Origin: Ktedonobacteria bacterium brp13
Lineage (GTDB): Bacteria > Chloroflexota > Ktedonobacteria > Ktedonobacterales > Ktedonobacteraceae
Direction: 5' to 3'
Length of the DNA stretch: 64,000 nt
NCBI GenBank assembly: GCA_015099395.1
Contig: AP024096.1
Location: 2,914,001 to 2,978,000, forward strand
The position numbers and the translations under genes were made by a program. Positions 1 to 9,168 of the stretch are shown in pieces; the first letter of the stretch is position 1, and each line of letters starts with the position of its first letter. The notes under the pieces were generated by a model. The model saw only the letters and a list, made by a program, of their open reading frames with translations. It was not told the origin of the DNA and searched no databases.

Positions 1-37
1 ACGGCCTATTTTTGATGCCATGAAAACCTGGGCATTG

Positions 38-1546
38 GATGCCATGCCGAGAGACAGGGATGAAAAATCTCATCAATAGAAGCCGAGATTCAGGGGGAGG
101 AAAAGCTGATCAGAAGAAGAACTACAAGAGAAACAGTTTCTTCTCGACAAAAAAGCGGCAAAAGGGCACAAAAACTCCCTCTTAACCAGCATGGGAAGCT
201 GGTTGCTTGTTTCTCTCCCTCTCGTTTCTCCTCAGTCGTTACGAAACGGGAATGCGGGGCAAATGGATATCTTGCATTGTGGCCCAAACAATCGTGAGGC
301 AACTGGTCTCGGTGGTAAAGGTATCAATTTGATCAGTCCGTTGCCGAACGTTGCTGAAAAAGCTTTCAATCGCATTCGTACTGCGAATATAACGATGCAT
401 CACCGGTGGAAAAGCATAAAACGTGAGGAGATGCTCCTCATCTTCACTCAAGCTCCGGATGGCTTCGGGGTAACGCTTCTGGTATTTGGCCTTGAATGCG
501 CTTAGATTGAGCAGCGCATCCTCTTTCTTCTCCTGCTTCCAGATCCCACCCAGTTCAGTCGCGACCTCTTGCCGTTCGCGGTGGGGAATGGCGTTGAGGA
601 CATTGCGCTGTTTGTGCACCAAACACCGCTGACGTAGGGTCGCTGTAAACAGAGATTTGATCGCTGCCAGAAGTCCATCATGCCCATCAGTGACGATCAG
701 ATCAATCTCGGTCACTTCTCGGTTGCGCAGATCTTGTATGAGACAACTCCAGCCATCTTTGTCTTCTTCGGCACACGCTCGTAAAGCAAGGACTTCCTTA
801 TTCCCTTCCAGATCGACACCCAATGCTGTTAAAATGATCGTGGAATCGGTTTTGGTTCCATGGCGCACACTAAAATGGATGCCATCGAGGTACAAGATGC
901 GGTAATGAATGAGAAGTGGGCGCACGCGCCAGACTTCAAATTGTTCCGTGAGGCTGTGGTTGAGACGGCTCCCAGCACTAGCGCTGGGAGCCACTCCCAT
1001 GAGCGTTTGGGCGACTTCCCCAACTTTATGGGTACTGGTTCCTGAGACAAACATCTCAGTCAATCCATCTGCTACTTGTTGCTCATACCGATTGTAACGC
1101 TCAAAGACCTGTGTGTGAAATTCTCCAGCGCGGTCTCTGGGAACGTTCAAATCCTCAATGGGACCACTGGTCGTTGCCAAATCACGCGTGTAGAAGCCAT
1201 TGCGATAGCCACGGCGTTCGGGCGTGCATTCTCCCCAGGCCGCCCCCACAAACCGTTCCAGCTCTTCGCGCATGATTTCTTCCATGACGACCCGTGTGGC
1301 ATCGCGGATTTGAGCACGCAGATACCGATGAAATTCTTCTGGTGCTGGCAGGTTTGGGACTGACGACTCCGATGTTCGAGGCTGGCTTTCTTCTGGTGCG
1401 GTATGCTCTTTCTTGTGCGCAGGCATAGTTCTCTCCTTGTCTGAAGTTAAAGGTTTTGACCTAAAAGGTCGCACTATGCCTGTATTATCTTCTCAATTGG
1501 CCTTCTTGGACAGGGGATATCTTTACACAACAATCGGCATGGTCTC
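38..1546 (-). mobile_element. IS256-family insertion sequence, approximate limits
   Basis: The element consists of one transposase gene and flanking sequence. CCATGCCGA at 42-50 is matched by its inverse TCGGCATGG at 1534-1542, with weak further pairing, so these are the probable terminal repeats. The left repeat looks diverged and I could not identify a target duplication, so the limits are approximate. Confidence 0.4.
239..1426 (-). CDS. IS256 (mutator-type) transposase
   Basis: A DDE transposase of 395 residues that would cut and paste its own IS element. The three acidic catalytic residues are visible in family context: Asp in YLDGIHF, Asp in IVTDGHDG, and Glu in STNAIES followed by FFSNVRQRT. 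The N-terminal half has the usual RNGFYTRDLAT-type segment. The start is set at 1426 because GGAGAG lies six bases upstream; a longer reading frame to 1474 has no ribosome site. The protein is full length with no frameshift, so it may be active. The C-terminus after the Glu motif is slightly shorter than in many family members. Confidence 0.9.
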   Translation of the reverse strand: MPAHKKEHTAPEESQPRTSESSVPNLPAPEEFHRYLRAQIRDATRVVMEEIMREELERFVGAAWGECTPERRGYRNGFYTRDLATTSGPIEDLNVPRDRAGEFHTQVFERYNRYEQQVADGLTEMFVSGTSTHKVGEVAQTLMGVAPSASAGSRLNHSLTEQFEVWRVRPLLIHYRILYLDGIHFSVRHGTKTDSTIILTALGVDLEGNKEVLALRACAEEDKDGWSCLIQDLRNREVTEIDLIVTDGHDGLLAAIKSLFTATLRQRCLVHKQRNVLNAIPHRERQEVATELGGIWKQEKKEDALLNLSAFKAKYQKRYPEAIRSLSEDEEHLLTFYAFPPVMHRYIRSTNAIESFFSNVRQRTDQIDTFTTETSCLTIVWATMQDIHLPRIPVS

Positions 1547-1801
1547 AAGGAGGACATGTAATTTCATAGTGGTATATGTCAGTGTACAGATGCACAGGTA
1601 AGCCGATAGATATCAATAGACTTATCAGGAAGTGGTCATCGAGCACGGGTTGAATACGGGAGAGGAGATTCCAGGTGAGTTCAGTATCTGTATCCAGACG
1701 ACGTAAAGCTTTCTGATGCGAGGACCAGGAGATTCAGGAGGCCCATACACGGACGTAGAAAGAGTTACTTGATGAAAAACGTGAGTAGGAGGAACATTTT
1801 T
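1427..1801. other. Intergenic, divergent from IS256 to secreted protein
   Basis: This stretch holds the right end of the IS256 element (to about 1546) and the upstream region of the secreted Gly-rich gene. The motif at 1708-1724, containing CTGATGCGAGGA, recurs in inverse at 2684-2700 upstream of the paralogue, so part of it is a duplicated promoter region. On the minus strand around 1600-1710 a short open stretch is readable, but I do not recognise it. Confidence 0.5.
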
Positions 1802-2167
1802 ATGGAACAACGCGTGAAAAGGGCTCACGTCCCTGTGTGGAAACGAGGCCTACTAATTGTAGCCCTGCTGCTGTGCGCAGGGCCTTTTGCAACCATCGCT
1901 TCCACCCACTCTGCTTATGCTCGTACGAGTTCGCACCACCCTCACCACGTGCGCCATCATGGCAAGGAGAAAAAGGTGAACATCCTGAATATCTACCTTG
2001 CATGCGTCGCGGGAAATAGTGGAAATGGGGGAAAAGCAACTGGTAAAAGTACGGGAGCAAATGGAGGTAATGGAGGTGATTGTGTTATTAGCGTCCCTCA
2101 TAGAATCGTTTTGGCGCCAGACCACAGTGTGCAACCGAACACACCACCAAACGCACCACATAAGTAA
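1802..2167 (+). CDS. Secreted small Gly-rich two-cysteine protein, copy A
   Basis: A 121-residue protein of unknown function. It starts with basic residues (MEQRVKRAHVPVWKRG), then a hydrophobic segment LLIVALLLCAGPFA, a typical export signal with cleavage likely near the Ala-rich end. The mature part is His-rich (SSHHPHHVRHHGK), then carries two Cys around a Gly/Asn repeat (CVAGNSGNGG to GGNGGDC), and ends in a Pro/Asn tail. The start at 1802 is preferred because TAGGAGGA sits just upstream of this ATG; the in-frame ATG at 1769 has no such site. It is a clear paralogue of the protein encoded convergently at 2275-2601. The Cys-Gly-rich-Cys core suggests a disulfide-closed or metal-binding loop; that is inference. 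Confidence 0.75.
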   Translation: MEQRVKRAHVPVWKRGLLIVALLLCAGPFATIASTHSAYARTSSHHPHHVRHHGKEKKVNILNIYLACVAGNSGNGGKATGKSTGANGGNGGDCVISVPHRIVLAPDHSVQPNTPPNAPHK

Positions 2168-2188
2168 CGTGTACATCCTCCCATAAAG

Positions 2189-2228
2189 TAAGGCTGGTAC
2201 CGGAAAGGGAGTTCCGGTACCAGCCTTA
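2189..2228. terminator. Bidirectional stem-loop terminator
   Basis: A perfect 17-bp inverted repeat (TAAGGCTGGTACCGGAA and its complement) with a six-base loop lies between two convergent genes. The T-tract is poor on both sides, so it may act as a shared stem-loop terminator or mRNA end-protector. Confidence 0.7.
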
Positions 2229-2274
2229 TGTACGAGATTGCATGCGTATTGACATGTTGCATTCATGCAGAATC

Positions 2275-2601
2275 CTAGCGAAATGCATCCCCTCCGTTCG
2301 CATTATTAAACCCAGGACTACTTTGAATAGTTCCTCCTGTTCCCCCTTTAGCCCCACCAGCAGACACACAGTCGCCGCCAGAACTGCCACGACCTCCGGC
2401 ACTCCCATTCGTTGCTACTCCCCCGTCGCCACCATCGCCCGCAACACAAGTAGCAAAGTGAACGAAGTGGATATGTTCATGTAGAGAAGAATGCGCGAAG
2501 CACGGTATGGTTGCAAAAGGTCCTGCGCACAGCAGCAGGGTTGCAATTAGTAGGCCTCGTTTCCACACAGGGACGTGAACTCCCTTCACTCGTCGATCCA
2601 T
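2275..2601 (-). CDS. Secreted small Gly-rich two-cysteine protein, copy B
   Basis: A 108-residue paralogue of the gene at 1802-2167, in opposite orientation. It begins MDRRVKGVHVPVWKRG followed by LLIATLLLCAGPFATI, almost identical to the signal peptide of copy A. The mature part has the same Cys-Gly-rich-Cys core (CVAGDGGDGG to GSSGGDC) and then a further Gly-rich tail (GGAKGGTGG) that copy A lacks. The ribosome site GTAGGAGGA and the following ATTTTT spacer are the same as in copy A, which fixes the start at 2601. The upstream motif CTGATGCGAGGA is also shared. Function is unknown; it is probably exported together with copy A. Confidence 0.75.
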   Translation of the reverse strand: MDRRVKGVHVPVWKRGLLIATLLLCAGPFATIPCFAHSSLHEHIHFVHFATCVAGDGGDGGVATNGSAGGRGSSGGDCVSAGGAKGGTGGTIQSSPGFNNANGGDAFR

Positions 2602-2885
2602 AAAAATGTTCCTCCTACTCACGTTTTCACTTGGTAGCGCTCTCCATGCTTCCTCGTATGTGCGTGCACCTGGAACTTCTTATTCCTCGCATCAGGAAGC
2701 TTCATGTGGAATACTAGCCACCCCATCCTTATCCACCGTAATTGGACAAGTTTAGTATTATGGAGTTAACGAACGAATATCTTATATAAGACAATAACGC
2801 TAATGATGAAATTTTGTTTCTCATAAATAATCAGGTAAAACCCACGCTTCTGATATAAGGCGACTGCGGCCTGATTGCATGTCAT

Positions 2886-3587
2886 CTACGAATCGCCCTT
2901 GCTATTCCACATGGCAAGGGCAGCGGGTAACGCACCAATGATGAAAAGTGCACACACAATCCATTCGAGCTGGGTAACCACGTGGAACGTGAAGAGGAGC
3001 ATGGTCACTGGACTACTTAAAGCAAATGCCCAGGCGGTCCAGGCGGGAATAAGTCGTGTCCGACCAAGCAGAATACCCAACAAGATGGCACTGATCAGAT
3101 GACCAATAATATAGATGTATTGATATGTCATGATAAATGGATCGGCATTAAATTGTCCCCATAACGTCACGAGTTGTGGAATGCTCCCCACGCGAGCGAC
3201 ATCGTACGCCAGAATGTCGAGGCTTATAATCGCGCCAAAAGGAGCCCACCCAACGAGAGCAAAGATTGCCGAGATCGTCGCAAGCCACGGCGCACGCTTC
3301 ATTCCCAGCAACGCCATCCCAAAGAAACCCAGTGGCAAGAAAATGGTAGCGAGGATGCCAAAGATCATATGGATCTGATTGGCGAAAGCGCCTACTGCTG
3401 CAATGCTTTGACTATAGGTGAGAGAGGAGCCACTAACGTTGACGTTGACCCAGGTCATGAGGTAGACAGTCAGGGTCAGTGGCGCAAGCAGAATACAGAG
3501 TCCGAGCAAGCGATGCTGGACCCGGCGATAGAGCGGCAGAGACGATGCGACGCTCGTCTGCTCAGACTGAGTTTTGAAGAGAAACAT
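2886..3587 (-). CDS. Six-helix membrane protein of unknown function
   Basis: A 233-residue integral membrane protein with about six hydrophobic helices, among them LLGLCILLAPLTLTVYLMTW, MIFGILATIFLPLGFFGMAL and the final IVCALFIIGALPAALAMW. I see no enzymatic motif; the pattern resembles small DUF-type membrane proteins common in Chloroflexota and actinomycetes. AAGGAAGG eight bases upstream supports the ATG at 3587 over the GTG three codons earlier. The gene stands alone, with AT-rich upstream DNA (3597-3680) that probably holds its promoter. Confidence 0.7.
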   Translation of the reverse strand: MFLFKTQSEQTSVASSLPLYRRVQHRLLGLCILLAPLTLTVYLMTWVNVNVSGSSLTYSQSIAAVGAFANQIHMIFGILATIFLPLGFFGMALLGMKRAPWLATISAIFALVGWAPFGAIISLDILAYDVARVGSIPQLVTLWGQFNADPFIMTYQYIYIIGHLISAILLGILLGRTRLIPAWTAWAFALSSPVTMLLFTFHVVTQLEWIVCALFIIGALPAALAMWNSKGDS

Positions 3588-3705
3588 GAGAAGCACCTTC
3601 CTTCAAAAAGACAGATCAACCTATATTTAATAATTCATTTTCTATTCAATAGTATAATATATACTTAATTTATTGTCAAGAATTCGGAAGGTCTTTCTCA
3701 AAGAG

Positions 3706-3813
3706 TGTGTCTGAAAACCAATAATCAGTAACGGGAAGGAGCCAAGCGGGTCAAGAAGAGACGAATAGATGCCACCTTGATGAACGCTTCGCTGCTTGTG
3801 GCTTTTTGAGTGT
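3706..3813 (-). pseudogene. 3' relic of an IS5-family transposase and its IS end
   Basis: On the minus strand a continuous frame reads KATSSEAFIKVASIRLFL then TRLAPSRY and stop, the typical last 25-30 residues of IS5-family transposases. It is followed by GGTTTTCAGACACACT, which looks like an IS5-type terminal repeat. The remainder of the transposase is gone. Confidence 0.6.
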
Positions 3814-3831
3814 GATCCTCTCCTGGCGTTT

Positions 3832-4173
3832 TCATGTATCGATACCTCGTTTGTGTTTGGGCAGAGAGAGTAACTTGTAAATGAAGACGTCTTTTACATA
3901 GATGACTATGAGCACCACGCCAATGAGAATGAAAAAGACCAGTATGACCTCTTGAAAAAGCCCGAAAGGGAGTATCCGCAGAAGAGTATTAACTCCGAGA
4001 CACATTCCCACCTCAAGAGCAAATAAACAAAACAGCACATAACAGGAGAATGGGAATGATAGGCGTGTTTTTGTTATTCGTGACACGGTGATCACTGCAA
4101 GGAGCTCCGCGAGCAAGAAAACACTCGTCAAGATGATAAAAAAAACGACAGTCCAATAGAACCCAACTGGCAT
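3832..4173 (-). CDS. Three-helix small membrane protein
   Basis: A 113-residue protein with three strongly hydrophobic segments (FYWTVVFFIILTSVFLLAEL, CYVLFCLFALEVGMCLGV, VILVFFILIGVVLIVIYV) and a short basic C-terminus (LPKHKRGIDT). AAGGAGAG lies six bases before the ATG. I recognise no family. It is on the same strand as the NACHT gene upstream but separated by 146 bases, so co-transcription is possible but not shown. Confidence 0.6.
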   Translation of the reverse strand: MPVGFYWTVVFFIILTSVFLLAELLAVITVSRITKTRLSFPFSCYVLFCLFALEVGMCLGVNTLLRILPFGLFQEVILVFFILIGVVLIVIYVKDVFIYKLLSLPKHKRGIDT

Positions 4174-4319
4174 AAATTGCTCTCCTTGCTTTTTCTCTGC
4201 ACTCTCAGTATATATCTAATGTTTTGGATTTCAAAAAATCGGTGATACGTGAGCTCAGAATGGCTGGCGTTTACTGGTTAATGAGGCGCTACCACATCTG
4301 TTGAGGATAAGGCAATCCG

Positions 4320-7300
4320 TTAGTCGTCTTCGATACCCGTCTCCAACGAAAGAATTTCGGCCAGTGCGGCATCGGCTGCCCAGGCAGCTCTGCCCAGACT
4401 CGCATCCAGACGCATCTCCATCAGCCGTTTGATAGCCCGATCAGGAATATTGCGCCGGATTTTGCCCAACGCACGGATAGCCTCCAGCCGCGTCTCCCAG
4501 TACGGATGATCCAGTAGTTCGGTCAAAAACGTCAGGAGATCAGGCCGTGCCAGCTTCAAATGCCCGAGCATCTCTGCGCATTGCGTAAGCATGGGCGTAC
4601 ACAACACCTCACCCACACAGACACCAGTCTCCAGCGTTTCGTGCACAGCGGGCATAAGCTCATCCAGCACATCCGGGTAACTACGGTCCAAAGCCTGTAC
4701 AGCAGCCTCCCTGACACCATTATCGGTTTCCTTCAGAGCCTCGACAAAGACCTGCCTCGTCACACGCTCCCTTTGCTTCCCTAACGCTTCCACCGCGGCA
4801 CGCCGCACATCCACATCATCATCGTGCAGCATCTCCTGCAGCACTTCCAGGGGCACACGCGCCCCCTGCTCCCCCAATGCCTCCACCGCGGCACGCCGCA
4901 CATCCCACTCCTCGTCTTGCAGCATACCCTCCAACACTTCCAGTCTCACACGCTCTCCCTGCTTCCCTAACGCTGCTACCGCCGCACTGCGTACACCCTC
5001 ATCAGCGTCTTGCAGCATCCCTTCCAACACTTCTAGCCTTACACGCCCACCCTGCTCTCCCAACACGTCCACTACTGTACTGCGCACATTCCCATCAACA
5101 TCTTGCAGCATCCCTTCCAGGATCGCCAGGGACACACGCTCTCCCTGTTTCCCCAACGCTGCTACCGCTGCACGACGCACATACGCAGCAGCGTCTTGCA
5201 GCATCCCTTCCAGGATCGCCAGGGACACACGCTCCCCCTGCTTCCCCAACGCTGCTACCGCTGCATGACGCACACTCGCATCTGCATCTTGCAGTAGCCC
5301 CTCCAAAACGTCTAAGGGCGCACGCTCCCCTTGCTCTCCCAACGCTTCCACCACCGCACTGCGTATATCCCCATCGTGCAGCATACCCACCAGTCGCTCC
5401 AGGGGCACACGCTCCCCCTGCTTCCCCAACGCTTCCACCGCCATACGACGCACTACCCACTCCTCGTCTTGCAGCATACCCTCCAGGACCTCTAGCCTCA
5501 CACGCTCCCCCTGCTTCCCCAACACTCTCACTGCTGCAAGGCGCACATCCTCATCAACATCTTGCAGCATCCCCTCCAGGATCTCCAGAGGCACACGCTC
5601 TCCCTGTTCTCCCAACGCTTCCACTACCGCACAGCGTACCGATGGTTCTGCATCATCTTTAAATTTTTGTGTAATCAAAGACACGTCTCTATGCGTTAAT
5701 AGTTTAATTAAAAGTATCTTTGTATCTTCATCTATATTTCTATACTTAATCACCTGGTCCATTTGTAGAGTAGTATGGCTTGTTTTATACATCAGCGTAG
5801 CTGCTGCACGACGCACAAACCAATCACTATCTTGCAACAGCCCCTCCAGGGCTTCTAGTTGCACGCGTTCCCCCTGCTTCCCCAGGGCTTCCACTGCTGC
5901 ACAACGTACATACGCATCAGCATCTCGCAACAGCCCCTCCAGGACCTCTAGCCTCACACGCTCTCCCTGCTTCCCCAACGCGACCACCACCGCATGGCGC
6001 ACCCGCGTATCAGTATCTTGCAACATCCCTTCCAGGGCTTCTAGTGGCACGCGCTCTCCCTGCTTCCCCAACGCTGCCACCACCGCACGGCGCACTTGCA
6101 CATGAGCATCTTGTGACATCCCCTCCAGTCGCGCCAGAGGCACACGTTCCCCCTGCTCTCCCAGCGCAGCCACCGCTGCACGACGCACAGGCCAATCACT
6201 ATCTTGCAGCATTCCCTCCAACACTTCTAGTCGCACACGCTCCCCCTGCTTCCCCAACGCTGCCACCGCTGCACGGCGCACATACGCATCTGCATCTTGC
6301 AGCATTCCCTCCAACACTTCTAGTCGCACACGCTCCTCCTGCTTTCCCAACGCTGCCACCGCCGCACCACGCACATACGCATCTGCATCTTGCAGCATCC
6401 CCTCCAGGATTTCCAGGGGCACACGCTCCCCCTGCTCTCCCAACGCTTCCACTACGGCATGACGCACATCCTCATGAGCATCTTGCAACATCTCCTCCAG
6501 GGCTTCCAGAGGCACACGCTCCCCCTGCTTCCCCAACGCTTCCACCGCTGCACTGCGCACACTCGCATCTGCATCTTGCAGCATTCCCTCCAACACTTCT
6601 AGTCGCACACGCTCCCCCTGCTTCCCCAACGCTTCCACCGCTGTACGACGCACACGCATATCAGCATCTTGCAGCATGCTCACCAACGGTTCTAACGGTA
6701 CATACATCCCTAAAGCGTCCAGAGCACTCTGCGCAAAATTAGAAACTGCTCCATTGCTATCGTGTAGGCATGCTCGTAGCTGCTCAAAGATTTCAGTTGT
6801 CCACCCATGCGCCAGCAGGCCAATATCGCCACCCAATGCACTTAAACGCCTTACTCTCTCATACCGTTGATGACGTGTAGCATCTACTTGTTCTTTGAGC
6901 CAGAGCGCAACCACTTGCTGCTCTAACTGCATACCTATACGCACTGGCTGTTCAAGCAGGGCATTGAGTTCGGAGAGTGATTTTATGACCAGCATCAATC
7001 CCAGATCCCCAAGATCTCCTTCCGGGCTTTCTCGTTGTGCCAGTAAAGCTACGAACCATCTTTCCAGCAGTGTCTGACTCTGCACGTCAGGGGATTGCGA
7101 AATGATGCCCACCGTCATGCGCAAAATATCGGACCACCGGCTATACATGCGCTTGTCCCAGGCAAATGTGAACCATTCCTGCTGTGTGTCTTGATCCTCG
7201 CTCGTCATGTTCGCAGCAAGCTCAACGGCCACCAGATATTCCTGAAAGGTTTGATGCCGAAAACCGTAGGTCTCATGGGCCACTACATCCAACAGACCAG

Positions 7301-8447
7301 AGAAGAGCAGTTGCTCTGCAATAGAACGCCTCTGCTCCTGGTCTAGAAAGAGCAAAATATCGTCATGCGTGAACGTACGGCCTTTCCGCTGGTACAGCCA
7401 GAAGGCCAGGCGTGAAAACACCTGCAATAACTGTTTACGACGCACTGTGTCTTTTTCGCGAGACGCCAGAACCGCTTCAATCACTTCCTGGTAGAGGATG
7501 ACACGGCTGGCCGGGAGCGCACCCGTTTTGACGTAGACCATGGCAGCCAGGCTTAACAACAACGGATTCTGTCCCCAGGACGCGGCATTGGGATGGGCCT
7601 CCAATGCCGCAAGAAATACTGCTGAGGACAGAGGAGACGACGAGAAGCTGCCACTCTTTTGCAGTTCAGCAAAGAGCTTCTCGGCCAACGCACTGCGCAA
7701 GGGCGGGCTCAGCGGTAACAGTTCCCATTCCGAGAAACTACCGGCTTTAAATTGACCCCCTTTATACTCGGTGAAACGCGATCCCACCAGCCAGGTATTG
7801 CCAGCCTCTGCAGCCCAATAGTTGACAAGGTCAATCATCTGCGCGCGTAGCGCTGGACTCACTTCATCCAGGCTATCGAGCGCTACGAATGCATGCCCCT
7901 CTGCAATCGCTTGCCAGAGGACATCCGCATAGCTCGGCTCAATATGTAAATTCGCGACCACATCTTGCAAGTAGTGCTGCAGGCTTTTCCCGGACTGTGC
8001 TAGTTCTGCCAGGGAAAGAAAGATAGGCAGAGGCGCATGCTCGTTATGTTGGGCTTTTTCAGCGTAGCGACTCACGAGATATTTGAGGGTCGTCGTCTTC
8101 CCGGTACCCGGCGTGCCCAGGATAACGACACGACGCTGAGGGCTACGCGCAAGCGCCTCTTCTCCATGTTCGGCCACGACTGCTTGCATGGCCCCCTCGC
8201 GTTTCGCACGTTGCTGCCCACTTCCCGCAAAGGAGTTGGCATTGTCGTCATCGTCGCGCTCTCCAAGTAGCAAACGCCGCTGCTCAAACGGAAGGTCTTC
8301 CGCGGCGAGCGGCTCATGGCGTAAGGCGAGTGGCTGAAAGATAGCTTGCAGCGAGAGGGACTCGGTCGTTCCAAGAGGGAGTGTCACACTGCTATAGCGC
8401 TGAGAGACAGCGGCTAAATACTGTAGGCGTATTTCGTTCTGCTTCAT
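4320..8447 (-). CDS. NACHT ATPase with long HEAT-repeat array
   Basis: A 1375-residue STAND-type NTPase. Residues 1-100 match no effector domain I know. The P-loop GTPGTGKTT is at about 111-119 and the Walker B/NACHT motif VALDSLDEVS at about 188-197. A helical region runs to about 560. From about 590 to 1240 there are some 20 tandem 31-residue HEAT units of the form VRxAAVxALGxQGERV followed by a second helix. The start is placed at 8447 (GATAAAGGAAGC then ATG); a TTG 15 codons upstream has no ribosome site. Proteins of this build sense ligands with the repeat array and oligomerise through NACHT; some bacterial ones are antiphage. Here that role is inference, and no nuclease or TIR domain is visible. 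Confidence 0.85.
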   Translation of the reverse strand: MKQNEIRLQYLAAVSQRYSSVTLPLGTTESLSLQAIFQPLALRHEPLAAEDLPFEQRRLLLGERDDDDNANSFAGSGQQRAKREGAMQAVVAEHGEEALARSPQRRVVILGTPGTGKTTTLKYLVSRYAEKAQHNEHAPLPIFLSLAELAQSGKSLQHYLQDVVANLHIEPSYADVLWQAIAEGHAFVALDSLDEVSPALRAQMIDLVNYWAAEAGNTWLVGSRFTEYKGGQFKAGSFSEWELLPLSPPLRSALAEKLFAELQKSGSFSSSPLSSAVFLAALEAHPNAASWGQNPLLLSLAAMVYVKTGALPASRVILYQEVIEAVLASREKDTVRRKQLLQVFSRLAFWLYQRKGRTFTHDDILLFLDQEQRRSIAEQLLFSGLLDVVAHETYGFRHQTFQEYLVAVELAANMTSEDQDTQQEWFTFAWDKRMYSRWSDILRMTVGIISQSPDVQSQTLLERWFVALLAQRESPEGDLGDLGLMLVIKSLSELNALLEQPVRIGMQLEQQVVALWLKEQVDATRHQRYERVRRLSALGGDIGLLAHGWTTEIFEQLRACLHDSNGAVSNFAQSALDALGMYVPLEPLVSMLQDADMRVRRTAVEALGKQGERVRLEVLEGMLQDADASVRSAAVEALGKQGERVPLEALEEMLQDAHEDVRHAVVEALGEQGERVPLEILEGMLQDADAYVRGAAVAALGKQEERVRLEVLEGMLQDADAYVRRAAVAALGKQGERVRLEVLEGMLQDSDWPVRRAAVAALGEQGERVPLARLEGMSQDAHVQVRRAVVAALGKQGERVPLEALEGMLQDTDTRVRHAVVVALGKQGERVRLEVLEGLLRDADAYVRCAAVEALGKQGERVQLEALEGLLQDSDWFVRRAAATLMYKTSHTTLQMDQVIKYRNIDEDTKILLIKLLTHRDVSLITQKFKDDAEPSVRCAVVEALGEQGERVPLEILEGMLQDVDEDVRLAAVRVLGKQGERVRLEVLEGMLQDEEWVVRRMAVEALGKQGERVPLERLVGMLHDGDIRSAVVEALGEQGERAPLDVLEGLLQDADASVRHAAVAALGKQGERVSLAILEGMLQDAAAYVRRAAVAALGKQGERVSLAILEGMLQDVDGNVRSTVVDVLGEQGGRVRLEVLEGMLQDADEGVRSAAVAALGKQGERVRLEVLEGMLQDEEWDVRRAAVEALGEQGARVPLEVLQEMLHDDDVDVRRAAVEALGKQRERVTRQVFVEALKETDNGVREAAVQALDRSYPDVLDELMPAVHETLETGVCVGEVLCTPMLTQCAEMLGHLKLARPDLLTFLTELLDHPYWETRLEAIRALGKIRRNIPDRAIKRLMEMRLDASLGRAAWAADAALAEILSLETGIEDD
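4740..6680 (-). repeat. 93-bp coding tandem repeats (HEAT array)
   Basis: This is DNA of the HEAT units inside the NACHT gene. Each unit is 93 bp (31 codons) and most are very similar, with variation concentrated in the residues between the two helices (DADAY, DSDWP, AHVQ, TDTR, EEWV). The array is interrupted at about 5650-5800 by an AT-rich stretch encoding a divergent segment without the consensus. Confidence 0.9.
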
Positions 8448-8542
8448 GCTTCCTTTATCTTTGCTTTCCGATGCAGCGTACACGCTGTTCAATGTGGGGC
8501 ATTAACGACTGTTGAGGATAAAAATAATAGGAGAGAGAGACT

Positions 8543-9161
8543 GGTAGAGCCCCAGTAAACGGTGGTTGAGCTCAAGCAGCATGAGATGCTCTCATTTCTT
8601 TCTCCTGTTTCATTTTGAGGAGAATGAGATAGTACTTGGACGCCCTCCCTCCTACACCTTTGGGTTTGTCCTCTTTGTCTGATGACGGGATCATATCCTG
8701 GCGTTGGGCCTCGTGCATGCTCGCAAGGAGTTGTGGCGTCACCTTATACTGGAGACTCTACACATGATCAGTGAGGCATGCTGCCAAGCCCTGTCCAGTC
8801 CCACGAAGCAAGCTGTGTTGGACCGAGATCAGGCGGTATTTCTTCTGCTTTTTGATCACTTGTCCAATAATGAGTTGCGGTCAGACCTGTAGCGTACCAC
8901 GCGCAGTAAGCGATCTGCAAGCATCCGATCTCGTGCATGCTGGACAGCCGTAGGCCAGCAGTCCGACCACAATGAATACAAGCTCAGCTAGCTTGCGAAG
9001 CCCTTCCAACATCGTACCAGTCCGAGCCGTAAACGTCTGACGACAGTTGGAGTGACGCGTTCATCGCTTCTGTTTTTATTCGCATATTCACAGAATGACG
9101 TGAAACGCGTCAATTTTCAAGTCTCCTTCCCATCACTTTCACCATTTACTGAGGCTCTACC
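8543..9161 (-). mobile_element. Internally deleted IS with 22-bp terminal repeats
   Basis: GGTAGAGCC at 8543, continuing CCAGTAAACGGTG, is mirrored at 9140-9161 with two mismatches in 22. The 619-bp element encloses the transposase relic and ends eight bases short of the dehydrogenase stop codon. The same GGTAGAGCC...GGTGAAA end occurs in other repeats at 13005-13030, 26808-26823 and 33986-34009. Confidence 0.6.
8572..9056 (-). pseudogene. Relic of an IS1-like transposase
   Basis: On the minus strand one frame reads through with two internal stops: HSNCRQTFTARTGT, then LAELVFIVVGLLAYGCP, a stop, PQLIIGQVIKKQKKYRLISV, LLRGTGQGLAACLTDHV, a stop, and a tail with KPKGVGGRASK. These segments match, in order, the zinc/HTH start, the middle and the C-terminal tail of a transposase family common in Cyanobacteria and Chloroflexota. 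The catalytic core between LLAYGCP and PQLIIG is missing, so the gene cannot function. Confidence 0.6.
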
Positions 9162-9168
9162 GCGTAAC

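Noticed and set aside
1769..1801. Upstream start for secreted protein A at 1769
   Set aside because: It lacks a ribosome site, whereas TAGGAGGA stands before the ATG at 1802, as in paralogue B.
4740..6680. Regular 93-bp repeats as a CRISPR or satellite array
   Set aside because: The repeats are coding HEAT units in one frame, with no unique spacers and no cas genes.
4877..6742. Pro/His/Ala-rich open frames opposite the HEAT array
   Set aside because: These are antisense shadows of the 93-bp repeats of the NACHT gene; they have no independent start sites or motifs.
8704..8953. Small plus-strand ORFs between the NACHT gene and the dehydrogenase
   Set aside because: They are antisense to a recognisable transposase relic and have no ribosome sites.
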